From: Altererythrobacter sp. C41
Lineage (GTDB): Bacteria > Pseudomonadota > Alphaproteobacteria > Sphingomonadales > Sphingomonadaceae
Length of the DNA stretch: 64,000 bases
NCBI RefSeq assembly: GCF_016803135.1
Contig: NZ_JAEVFE010000002.1
Span: 62,001 to 126,000, forward strand
Direction: 5' to 3'
Positions 57,184 through 64,000 of this stretch are shown here, piece by piece. The translations under genes and the position numbers were made by a program. Every line of letters begins with the position of its first letter. The stretch's first letter is position 1. A model generated the notes under the pieces. It searched no databases and had not been told where the DNA came from. It saw nothing but the letters and a program-made list of their open reading frames with translations.

Positions 57184-58179
57184 ATGGCAGCCCCCCTTAC
57201 CCTGACCGTCAACGGCGAGACCCGCCGTTCCTCCGCCCCGACTATTGCCGCGCTGGTGCGCGAGCTCGACCTCGTGCCCGAGAAAGTGGCGGTGGAGCGG
57301 AACGGCGAAATCGTTCCCCGCTCGACGCTCGCGGACGCGGCCCTGGCCGACGGCGACGTGCTCGAGATCGTGCACTTCGTCGGCGGCGGCGACCACCATG
57401 CGGCGGGAAGCGACGACACCTGGACGGTAGCGGGGCGCACGTTCCGGTCGCGGCTGATCGTCGGCACGGGCAAGTACAAGGATTTCGCACAGAACGCCGC
57501 TGCGCTGGAGGCTTCGGGCGCGGAGATCGTCACCGTCGCGGTCCGCCGCGTGAACGTCAGCGACCCCAAGGCGCCGATGCTGACCGACTTCATCGACCCC
57601 AAGAAAGTCACCTACCTGCCCAACACCGCCGGCTGCTTCACCGCAGAGGACGCGATCCGCACTCTGCGCCTTGCGCGCGAGGCCGGCGGCTGGGATCTGG
57701 TCAAGCTCGAGGTGCTGGGCGAAGCGCGCACGCTTTATCCGGACATGCGCGAGACGCTGCGCGCGACCGAGAGGCTGGCGAGCGAAGGCTTCCTGCCGAT
57801 GGTCTACTGCGTCGATGATCCGATCGCGGCCAAGCAGCTCGAGGATGCGGGCGCGGTTGCGGTCATGCCGCTCGGCGCACCCATCGGCTCGGGGTTAGGC
57901 ATCCAGAACCGCGTGACGATCCGCCTGATCGTGGAGGGCGCAAGCGTGCCGGTGCTGGTCGATGCCGGAGTCGGCACGGCGAGCGATGCCGCGGTCGCGA
58001 TGGAGCTCGGCTGCGACGGCGTGCTGATGAACACCGCCATTGCCGAGGCGAAAGATCCGATCCGCATGGCCCGCGCGATGAAGCAGGCGGTGGAAGCCGG
58101 GCGCGACGCCTACCTCGCCGGGCGCATGGCGACTCGCAAATACGCGGACCCGTCGAGCCCCCTCGCCGGATTGATCTGA
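57184..58179 (+). CDS. thiG: Fused ThiS-ThiG: sulfur carrier and thiazole synthase
   Basis: A 331-residue fusion. Residues 1 to about 68 are ThiS ([54 protein letters not shown]). Residues about 80-331 are ThiG ([35 protein letters not shown], the active Lys in [48 protein letters not shown]). ThiS normally ends in a free Gly-Gly that becomes a thiocarboxylate; here Gly-Gly-Gly runs into a linker (DHHAAGSDD). Such fusions occur elsewhere in alphaproteobacteria; the fused form may be cleaved or use another sulfur route. ATG 57184 is the likely start; a TTG at 57163 overlaps the upstream stop. Confidence 0.93.
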   Translation: MAAPLTLTVNGETRRSSAPTIAALVRELDLVPEKVAVERNGEIVPRSTLADAALADGDVLEIVHFVGGGDHHAAGSDDTWTVAGRTFRSRLIVGTGKYKDFAQNAAALEASGAEIVTVAVRRVNVSDPKAPMLTDFIDPKKVTYLPNTAGCFTAEDAIRTLRLAREAGGWDLVKLEVLGEARTLYPDMRETLRATERLASEGFLPMVYCVDDPIAAKQLEDAGAVAVMPLGAPIGSGLGIQNRVTIRLIVEGASVPVLVDAGVGTASDAAVAMELGCDGVLMNTAIAEAKDPIRMARAMKQAVEAGRDAYLAGRMATRKYADPSSPLAGLI

Positions 58180-58186
58180 TCTTCTG

Positions 58187-58337
58187 ATCCTCCCCATTTT
58201 GCGTCAGCCAAATGGGGAGGTGGCAGACGCCGCAGGGTCTGACGGAGGGGCATCGTCAGGCATAGCCCCTCCACCACGAGCCGCTTCGCGTCTCGCGGTC
58301 CCCCTCCCCATTTGCGCTTCGCGAAAATGGGGAGGAT
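58187..58337. repeat. REP/MITE-like 151-bp element with 14-bp terminal inverted repeats
   Basis: ATCCTCCCCATTTT at 58187-58200 is repeated inverted and exact at 58324-58337. Inside are further inverted copies of CCTCCCC/GGGGAGG (for example CCAAATGGGGAGG near 58208 and CCCCTCCCCATTTG near 58303) and GGAGGGGC with GCCCCTCC. The segment has no coding potential and fills the gap between thiSG and the next gene. It resembles the abundant intergenic repeats of alphaproteobacterial genomes. No target-site duplication was confirmed. Confidence 0.85.
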
Positions 58338-58401
58338 TGGTCGGCTAACTCGAATTTAACCAAGTCCGGTGATGGTGCCCTTGCAACAGGGAACCTGCCC
58401 C

Positions 58402-58929
58402 ATGGCCAAAACCGGAACCGCATCGCTGACGATCGCCGAGATGCGCGAGTTCGCGAGCTTCACGGCTGCCGAGCAGCGCTACATCCGCCGCAGCCTCGAT
58501 ATCGGACTTGGCCGGCAGGACGCTTTCAAGCTCTGGGCGCGCGATGCCGGGGAGAACGCCGCGATTCGCAGCCAATACGTCGCCTATCAGGATCTCAAGG
58601 CGCTCCGGGCGGCAATTCCCGCCGGCACCGCGCTCGACGGAATCGAAAGCTTCATCGGCAAGCTCGTGCGTGTGGCGGCGTTCGACCTCGCGCAGGAACG
58701 GATCGAGAGCTTTTCGGCCTTCCGCTTCCTCTACGAGCGACTGCTCGGTGCTGAGGCCCGACCGTGGCTGCCGAGCGCTTTCTGCGCCGCAAGCGCTCTG
58801 CCGCAGATCCAACCCGGGCGCCGCAAGGTCCTGCTCCAGTCGCTGAGCGAGGCCGCCGCTACCGCGCCCGGCTGGTCGGACCGCGCCCCCAGCTTCTACC
58901 CCGAATACATCGCGCGCGAAGTCGCCTGA
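58402..58929 (+). CDS. Hypothetical protein
   Basis: A 175-residue protein I do not recognise. It is soluble and mostly helical, with TIAEMREFASFTAAEQRYIRRSLDIGLGRQDAFKLWARDAG at its N-terminus and a single Cys (AFCAAS). No signal or membrane segment is present. It follows the inverted-repeat element and ends by overlapping the 3' end of the convergent methionine aminopeptidase gene by 34 bp. An earlier in-frame ATG at 58369 is possible, but 58402 sits better after AGGGAACCTGCCCC. Confidence 0.7.
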   Translation: MAKTGTASLTIAEMREFASFTAAEQRYIRRSLDIGLGRQDAFKLWARDAGENAAIRSQYVAYQDLKALRAAIPAGTALDGIESFIGKLVRVAAFDLAQERIESFSAFRFLYERLLGAEARPWLPSAFCAASALPQIQPGRRKVLLQSLSEAAATAPGWSDRAPSFYPEYIAREVA

Positions 58930-59726
58930 ACCGGCGCTCCGGCGACGCGCTTCATCTTTTCGACCATGCCGCGCTCGTCGGGGCGCAGGGTCAGCACCGA
59001 GACACCCGACGCCGTGACGGCAACCGTGTGCTCGAACTGCGCCGACAGCGAGCCGTCGCGGGTCACCACGGTCCACCCGTCCTTTTCGGTCCTCACGCCC
59101 CGGCGCCCGCGGTTGAGCATCGGTTCGATCGTGAAGACCATGCCTTCGCGCAGGACCAGCCCGGTTCCGGGTCTGCCGAAGTGCAGGATCTGCGGCTCCT
59201 CGTGCATCTCGCGGCCGATGCCGTGGCCGCAATACTCGCGCACGACAGAATAGCCGCCGCGCTTGGCATGGCGCTCGATCGCGAAGCCGATGTCGCCGAG
59301 CCGCGCGCCGGGGCGGACCGCGCGGATGCCCATCCACATGGCTTCGTAGGTCGTTCGGACCAGCCGCCTCGCGGCAGGCTCGACCTCGCCGATGAGGTAG
59401 GTCTTACTCGAATCCGCGATATAGCCGTTCTTCTCGAGCGTGATGTCGAGATTGACGATGTCCCCGTCCCGCAACACGTCCCCGGCCGACGGCACGCCGT
59501 GGCAGACGACGTGGTTGACCGAGGAATTCAGCACGAAGCCGTAGCCGTACTGCCCCTTGCTGGCGGGCCGGGCCGCGAGATCCTCGACGATGAAGCGCTC
59601 GACCATCCCGTCGATCTCGAGAGTCGCCATGCCGGCGAGCGGCACCCGGTCAAGCATCTCGAACACCGATGCGAGAAGCCGGCCGGATTCGGCCAGCAGC
59701 GCCAGCTCCTCAGGCCGCTTCGTCAT
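58896..59726 (-). CDS. map: Type I methionine aminopeptidase
   Basis: A 276-residue metalloprotease that removes the initiator Met from new proteins. All metal ligands are visible: NLDITLEKNGYIADSSKTY (two Asp), EYCGHGIGREMHEEP (His), VFTIEPM (Glu) and QFEHTVAVT (Glu), with the substrate-site His in NHVVCHGVPS. It is longer than minimal MAPs at the C-terminus (tail KRVAGAPVQATSRAMYSG). ATG 59726 lies inside the upstream ParD-like gene (17-bp overlap), so it is translationally linked to it. It is convergent with, and overlaps, the hypothetical gene. Confidence 0.94.
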   Translation of the reverse strand: MTKRPEELALLAESGRLLASVFEMLDRVPLAGMATLEIDGMVERFIVEDLAARPASKGQYGYGFVLNSSVNHVVCHGVPSAGDVLRDGDIVNLDITLEKNGYIADSSKTYLIGEVEPAARRLVRTTYEAMWMGIRAVRPGARLGDIGFAIERHAKRGGYSVVREYCGHGIGREMHEEPQILHFGRPGTGLVLREGMVFTIEPMLNRGRRGVRTEKDGWTVVTRDGSLSAQFEHTVAVTASGVSVLTLRPDERGMVEKMKRVAGAPVQATSRAMYSG

Positions 59727-59934
59727 GCCGTGTCTCGGCCAGGGGCGGCGCCGAAACGCCTGCGGAGCTGCGCTCGCGCTCGATGATCTGCGTGAAACTG
59801 AGCGCCGGATTGGTCTCGCACAGCATCCCGATCTTGATCCAGTAGGCCGCCTGCGCGTTGATCGAGCGGAACGACACCTTGCTGGCCCGGCGCACCTGCT
59901 CGTGCAGTTCGTCCTCGATGCTGACGATACCCAT
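59710..59934 (-). CDS. ParD-like antitoxin-family protein
   Basis: A 74-residue protein of the ParD-like family: IVSIEDELHEQVRRASKVSFRSINAQAAYWIKIGMLCETNPALSFTQII, a ribbon-helix-helix-like N-terminal part followed by a helix and a tail. It overlaps the methionine aminopeptidase start by 17 bp and has GGAG about 8 bp upstream of its ATG. Genes of this type recur next to MetAP genes. No ParE-type toxin lies nearby, so either the pair is not a classical toxin-antitoxin module or MetAP is its regulated partner. Confidence 0.85.
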   Translation of the reverse strand: MGIVSIEDELHEQVRRASKVSFRSINAQAAYWIKIGMLCETNPALSFTQIIERERSSAGVSAPPLAETRHDEAA

Positions 59935-59954
59935 GCGGGGTTCTCCATATATGA

Positions 59955-59966
59955 TTCGTATACGAA
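59955..59966. promoter_or_regulatory. TTCGTATACGAA palindrome upstream of parD-like/map, likely operator
   Basis: A perfect 12-bp palindrome in the short gap between the ParD-like gene (start 59934) and the divergent fatty-acid hydroxylase gene. A wider inverted pair, ATATGAT (59949-59955) and ATCATAT (59977-59983), surrounds it. Ribbon-helix-helix antitoxins bind palindromes of this shape and repress their own operon, so autoregulation is likely. Confidence 0.6.
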
Positions 59967-60050
59967 CCGCATAGGGATCATATGGGGCGGCATCAAGGTA
60001 TCGCGTACGCCCTGTCGCGCCGCATGCGGCTGCGGCATAATGCCGCCGCG

Positions 60051-60788
60051 ATGACTCTCGCCATTATCCTCTCCGCACTGGCGATGACCGCGATCGTGGC
60101 CGTGCGCTACTTCGCCGCGAGCGGGCTGTTCGCCCTTGCCACGGCGCGCGTGCGGCCGGGGCTCTACGGCCACCTCGGCCCGCAGATCCGGCGCGAGATC
60201 GGCTGGTCGCTGCTCTCCGCCGCGATCTACGGCATTCCCGCGGGGATCGTCGCCTGGGGCTGGCAGGCACGCGGCTGGACGCTGATCTACACCGACTGGA
60301 GCGCCTACCCGCTCTGGTATTTGCCGCTGTCGCTGGTCCTCTACCTCTTCGCGCACGACACCTGGTTCTACTGGACGCATCGCTGGATGCACCGGCCGCG
60401 CCTGTTCCGCATCGCCCACGCGGTCCACCATTCCAGCCGCCCGCCGACCGCCTGGGCGGCGATGAGCTTCCACCCGGTCGAGGCGCTGACCGGCGCGGTG
60501 GTGATCCCCGCTCTGGTGTTCCTGATCCCGATCCACGTCGCAGTGCTGGGGCTGGTGCTGGCGATCATGACCGTGATGGGCGTGACCAATCACATGGGTT
60601 GGGAGATGTTTCCCCGCACCCTCGTCCGCTCGCGCCTGGGCGGCTGGCTGATCACCGCCAGCCACCACCAGCGCCATCACGAACACTACGCGTGCAATTA
60701 CGGCCTCTATTTCCGCGTCTGGGACCGATTGTGCGGGACCGACCGCGGCCTGTCCGACGCTCTGGCACCTCCAGCCGGCGCGACTTAA
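60051..60788 (+). CDS. Fatty-acid hydroxylase / sterol desaturase family membrane protein
   Basis: A 245-residue di-iron membrane enzyme with about four to five hydrophobic segments and the three His boxes of the superfamily: HDTWFYWTHRWMH, HAVHHSS and HHQRHHEHY. These place the active site on the cytoplasmic side. Members hydroxylate fatty acids, sterols or carotenoids, and the substrate is unknown here. The start is uncertain: ATG 60051 begins just before the first membrane helix, while ATG 59982 or 60024 would add a basic N-terminus. It is divergent from the ParD-like gene. Confidence 0.87.
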   Translation: MTLAIILSALAMTAIVAVRYFAASGLFALATARVRPGLYGHLGPQIRREIGWSLLSAAIYGIPAGIVAWGWQARGWTLIYTDWSAYPLWYLPLSLVLYLFAHDTWFYWTHRWMHRPRLFRIAHAVHHSSRPPTAWAAMSFHPVEALTGAVVIPALVFLIPIHVAVLGLVLAIMTVMGVTNHMGWEMFPRTLVRSRLGGWLITASHHQRHHEHYACNYGLYFRVWDRLCGTDRGLSDALAPPAGAT

Positions 60789-60852
60789 CCGTAACTTTAC
60801 CACGTCGCGCCAGAACGGTCCCGAGATACGCATCGGGGGCTTCGACTAGGCG

Positions 60853-62340
60853 ATGGATACACTGCGCGGCACTTTCGATTCGCCGGACTACGGCGAAGGC
60901 GATCGCGGTCTCGGCCATGCCGGGGACGATGGCACGCACGAGCCGCCCCCCGCCGCGATCGGCAGCGACGAGCGCCGCATGCAGGTGCGCGCCTACAACC
61001 ACTGGGCGGGCCTGCTGGCCGACCGCAACTTCCCCTCGATCGAGGATCTCGATCCGGCCGCCTTGCCGGACTTCGGCCCCTACAGCGTCCTGCTCGACTT
61101 CACCGCGGGACTCGAGAACCCGGCGGTGCAATATCTCGGTGCCGAGCTTGGCGCTGAATGCGGCGCCGAGGGCGAGATCGGCGCGCTCACCGACGTGCCC
61201 GCCCGCTCTCTGCTGAGCCGGATCACCGACCACTACATGCAGATCCTCGCCAACCAGGCGCCGATCGGTTTCGAAGCCGAATTCGTGAACCAGCGCGGGG
61301 CGACGATCCTCTATCGCGGCATCCTGCTGCCGTTCTCGAGCGACGACGACACGATCGACTTCATCTACGGCGTGATCAACTGGAAGGAAATCGCCGACCA
61401 GCACACCACCGACGAGCTCATGCTGGAGATCGATCAGGCGCTAGATCCCGATGAGCCCGCGGATGGCGGGCCGCGCGATCCCGATCCGGTGACCGACTGG
61501 GCCGATGGTCCGGTCGACGAAGTCACTACGCTGCACGGGTCCTCGGCTGCCGGGGCACCCGCCAACGATTATCCCGCACCGGCGTTCGGCGAGGCCGGGC
61601 GCGATGATGGCGACGACGGACAGGGTGCCTGGCGCATGGCCGCGATGATCGCGCGCCAGTCGGCGCCGAAGAAGCCTTATGCCATTCCGCTCGTCTCCGA
61701 CGACGATCCGGCCCCGGTGCCGCAGGGCGACGATCCTGCCGAACAGGGGCTCGTCGCAAGCCTTGCCGCGGCGCGCGCATGCGTCGAGGCCGCGCTGAGC
61801 TGCGAAGACCGCAGCCGCGGGGCGCTCTACGACGCGGTGGGCCGAGCTTACGACTTCAGCCTGGCCGCGGCGGCCGCGCCGGGAGAGTTCGAAGCGCTTG
61901 TGGCGCAGAACGGCCTGAAGGTGCAGGAACGCGCGCCGATGACGCCGGTGGTCAAGCTCGTCTTCGGCGCCGATTACGACAAGACGCGCCTGACCGAATA
62001 TGCAGCGGTTCTCGGCCATGCCCACCGGCTGGGTCTCGCGCCCGGGATGCTCACCGGCTTCCTCGCGGCGGCCGAGGGCGGCCTCAAGGGCGTGGTCAAG
62101 GCCGAGCGCCAGTTGCGCCGGGAGGAGAGCGGCAAGGCGAACCGTTCCGACACGCCCGGCACCCGCCTCGCCAGCAAGCTGCGCGCCATCGAGCCGCGCG
62201 GGTTCGAGGCGATTGCGCCGGAAGGCGCGGAGTTCGGCCTCGTCGTGATCCGCCGCCTGGACGGCGACGTCGCGGTGATCGGCGAAGTCTCCGACGATCC
62301 CGCGCTGATCGAGCGCGTCGGGCGCAAGCTGGTCGCCTGA
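60853..62340 (+). CDS. PAS-like domain protein, possible signalling or motility regulator
   Basis: A 495-residue cytoplasmic protein. Residues about 40-185 resemble a PAS-type fold (AYNHWAGLLADRNFPSIEDLDPAALPDFGPYSVLLDF, then LLSRITDHYMQILANQAPIGFEAEFVNQRGATILYRGILLPF and IYGVINWKEIAD). A disordered acidic linker (about 190-290) follows, then a helical C-terminal region (LGHAHRLGLAPGMLTGFLAAAEGGLKGVVKAERQ). No kinase or GGDEF motif is present. It may be a sensory adaptor. The neighbouring genes give no clue. Confidence 0.75.
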   Translation: MDTLRGTFDSPDYGEGDRGLGHAGDDGTHEPPPAAIGSDERRMQVRAYNHWAGLLADRNFPSIEDLDPAALPDFGPYSVLLDFTAGLENPAVQYLGAELGAECGAEGEIGALTDVPARSLLSRITDHYMQILANQAPIGFEAEFVNQRGATILYRGILLPFSSDDDTIDFIYGVINWKEIADQHTTDELMLEIDQALDPDEPADGGPRDPDPVTDWADGPVDEVTTLHGSSAAGAPANDYPAPAFGEAGRDDGDDGQGAWRMAAMIARQSAPKKPYAIPLVSDDDPAPVPQGDDPAEQGLVASLAAARACVEAALSCEDRSRGALYDAVGRAYDFSLAAAAAPGEFEALVAQNGLKVQERAPMTPVVKLVFGADYDKTRLTEYAAVLGHAHRLGLAPGMLTGFLAAAEGGLKGVVKAERQLRREESGKANRSDTPGTRLASKLRAIEPRGFEAIAPEGAEFGLVVIRRLDGDVAVIGEVSDDPALIERVGRKLVA

Positions 62341-62392
62341 GAGCCGCGCAGGCTATCTTCGGTCGCCTGCGAGCGCTACCCCTTCGCGGGCG

Positions 62393-63493
62393 ATGGATTT
62401 CTTCTCTGGCCAGCCCGTTCGCCTGCAGCCCTACTTCGGCTATCGGAGCGCCGGTCGCCTGGTGATCGCGGCGCGGGCGCTGCGGTCCGGCAAGCCGGGC
62501 TTCGAGAATGGCGGACGGCTCCAGGCGATGCGTACGATGCTTGCGCAGTTCGCCTCGCGCGAGGCGGCCGGGCTCGAGGTGCGGCTCGAGCTGAAGTCGC
62601 CCGAGGGCGAAACCTCGGATCATTTCGCGACCACCGACCGGGAAGGTTTCGTCCGTTTCGAGATCGCACTCGGCCAAGGCTGGCCGCTGCCGCGCGATCC
62701 GGCGTGGGAGATCGTGTGCCTGCACTGGCTGAACCGCGAAGGGCCACAGTGCGTCGAAGGGCACGTGCTGGTGCCGGGCAGCGCGACGCTGCTGGCGGTG
62801 ATCTCCGACATCGACGACACGATCGTCGAGACCGGCATTACCGGCGGTTTCCGTCAGTTGATGCGCAACTGGCGCCGCGTGCTGGCCGAGCTGCCGGACG
62901 AGAGGATCGCCGTGCCCGGGGTGGATGCGTTCTACGGTGCGCTCGGCGGCGGTGCGGTATTGCCCGGCAAGGGCGGCGCGGGCGATGCGATCCCCGCCAC
63001 GCACCGGCCGTTCTTCTACGTCTCGTCGAGCCCGTGGAACCTGTTTTCCTACCTCGTCGCCTTCCTGCGGGTCCGGAAACTCCCGCTCGGGCCGCTGCTG
63101 CTGCGCGACTGGGGCTTCGATCGGGCGACGCTGGGCAGTGCGAGCCATGGCGAACACAAGCGCGCGGCGATCGATACGGTCATGGCGATGTATCCCGACA
63201 TCCGCTTCGCGCTGATCGGCGACGACACGCAGGGCGACCTGCCGGCCTATGCCGACGTGGTGAGCGGTAACTTGGGCCGGATCGCCGCGGTGTTCATCCG
63301 GACCGCAACCGACGAACCGCTCTCGCCCGAGGAACTCGCCGGCAAGGCGGCGATCGAGGCGGCGGGCGTTCCGCTGTGGCTGGGCGAGAGCTACGCGATC
63401 GGGCAGGAATTCCTGCGCGCGGCGGGGCTCAGGCCGCAAGGGGACGCGGCACGGATCGTGGAAACGGTCGAGCAGGCGCACGAGACGTCCTGA
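62393..63493 (+). CDS. App1-family phosphatidate phosphatase-like protein
   Basis: A 366-residue HAD-superfamily enzyme. The App1/DUF2183 catalytic motifs are present: VISDIDDTIVETGIT (DxDxT), FFYVSSSPWNLF, and LIGDDTQGD near the end of the Rossmann fold. The N-terminal 130 residues form a beta-rich domain typical of the family (VRLQPYFGYRS, VEGHVLVPG). Yeast App1 dephosphorylates phosphatidic acid; a lipid phosphatase role is likely here too, but the true substrate is unproven. It starts 52 bp after the PAS-like gene on the same strand. Confidence 0.9.
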   Translation: MDFFSGQPVRLQPYFGYRSAGRLVIAARALRSGKPGFENGGRLQAMRTMLAQFASREAAGLEVRLELKSPEGETSDHFATTDREGFVRFEIALGQGWPLPRDPAWEIVCLHWLNREGPQCVEGHVLVPGSATLLAVISDIDDTIVETGITGGFRQLMRNWRRVLAELPDERIAVPGVDAFYGALGGGAVLPGKGGAGDAIPATHRPFFYVSSSPWNLFSYLVAFLRVRKLPLGPLLLRDWGFDRATLGSASHGEHKRAAIDTVMAMYPDIRFALIGDDTQGDLPAYADVVSGNLGRIAAVFIRTATDEPLSPEELAGKAAIEAAGVPLWLGESYAIGQEFLRAAGLRPQGDAARIVETVEQAHETS

Positions 63494-63553
63494 GCGTCGT
63501 TCGCCGCGCGATCTTCATTGGCGGTTCAGCCCCCGAACCGCTAGCAAGGGGCA

Positions 63554-64000
63554 ATGCCGTTCCTCGCCCGATTCCTCGCGCTGATCGCGGTGCTCTCGCT
63601 AATGATCGCGCAGCCCGCGGCGGCGCAGTCGATCCTGCGCGATGCCGAGACCGAGGCGCTGCTCAACGACATGGCCGCGCCGCTGGTCGAGGCTGCCGGC
63701 CTCCAGCCCGGCAATGTCGAGATCGTGCTGATCAACGATCCTTCGATCAACGCCTTCGTCGCCGGCGGGCAGGCGGTCTACATCCACACCGGCCTGATCG
63801 ATGCGGCGGAGACCGCCAACGAGGTCCAGGGCGTGATCGCCCACGAGCTCGGCCACATCACCGGCGGGCATATCATCCGCCATTCCGAAGGGGCGGGCGC
63901 GGCGACCAATATCTCGATCCTCTCGCTGCTGCTCGGCGTCGGCGCGGCGCTCGCCGGCGCGGGCGATGCGGCGATGGGCATGATCATGGCCGGACAGCGT
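63554..64000 (+). CDS. M48 family metalloprotease, cut by window end
   Basis: The first 149 residues of a secreted zinc protease. A signal peptide (RFLALIAVLSLMIAQPAAAQS) is followed by the M48 zinc motif in VQGVIAHELGHITGGHII, where the two His and Glu of HExxH are complete. The upstream segment INDPSINAFVAGGQAVYIHTGLI is also typical. The arrangement resembles BepA/YfgC, an outer-membrane assembly protease that normally has C-terminal TPR repeats beyond this window. ATG 63554 follows AAGGGG. Confidence 0.92.
   Translation, partial: MPFLARFLALIAVLSLMIAQPAAAQSILRDAETEALLNDMAAPLVEAAGLQPGNVEIVLINDPSINAFVAGGQAVYIHTGLIDAAETANEVQGVIAHELGHITGGHIIRHSEGAGAATNISILSLLLGVGAALAGAGDAAMGMIMAGQR

Noticed and set aside
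57120-57184. TPP riboswitch upstream of thiSG
   Set aside because: The gene starts 17 bp after the preceding gene and no conserved THI-box sequence is seen.

Overview
The window is GC-rich, gene-dense alphaproteobacterial chromosome, most likely from Sphingomonadales (Erythrobacteraceae or Sphingomonadaceae). The evidence for this is gene content: Caulobacter/Xanthomonas-type TonB-dependent receptors, a UrcA-family protein, MmcB, a PopZ-like DUF2497 protein, COX15-type haem A synthase and a ParD-like/MetAP pair. I see no CRISPR array, rRNA, prophage or insertion sequence. One tRNA (Arg, anticodon CCG) is present.

Layout. (1) 5-13556, minus strand: a type I secretion operon. It encodes a giant BapA-like adhesin with an uninterrupted (Asp-Ala)133 tract, a TolC-like outer-membrane protein, an ABC exporter with a degenerate C39 domain, an HlyD-type adaptor and a 1028-residue protein joining an alpha/alpha-toroid-like region to a complete MurF-like ligase; a MarR regulator follows. 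Four of these genes overlap by 4 bp. The ligase is the least expected member and the best candidate for something undescribed. (2) 13985-33825: an alpha-mannan or mannose-glycan utilisation locus. It holds mannose-6-phosphate isomerase, an MFS sugar importer, a ROK regulator, three different GH92 enzymes, GH125, GH2, GH43-like, a TonB-dependent receptor and a ROK hexokinase. Together these form an inferred route from outer-membrane import of oligosaccharide to fructose-6-phosphate. (3) 33832-36183: CDF metal exporter with its MerR regulator and operator, tRNA-Arg, a hypothetical gene and mmcB.

(4) 36188-47665: mostly housekeeping and envelope genes: a thioredoxin-like ferredoxin, an S9 peptidase, a PopZ-like protein, a second TolC, a degenerate isoaspartyl-methyltransferase relative, class I fumarase, a LytS/LytTR-type two-component pair, UrcA, a small membrane protein, a diacylglycerol-kinase-like protein and a metallophosphoesterase. 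(5) 47681-51561: a beta-propeller phytase translationally coupled to a TonB-dependent receptor, probably for phytate use. (6) 51676-58179: a KefB/YbaL-like antiporter, rplM-rpsI, haem A synthase with cutA and a hypothetical secreted protein, a MerC-like protein and a fused ThiS-ThiG. (7) 58187-64000: a 151-bp inverted-repeat element, a hypothetical gene, methionine aminopeptidase with a ParD-like partner, a fatty-acid hydroxylase family protein, a PAS-like protein, an App1-family phosphatase and the start of an M48 metalloprotease cut by the window end.

All functions are read from motifs and gene order, with no database search. Start codons were chosen from ribosome-binding sites, overlaps and signal peptides.
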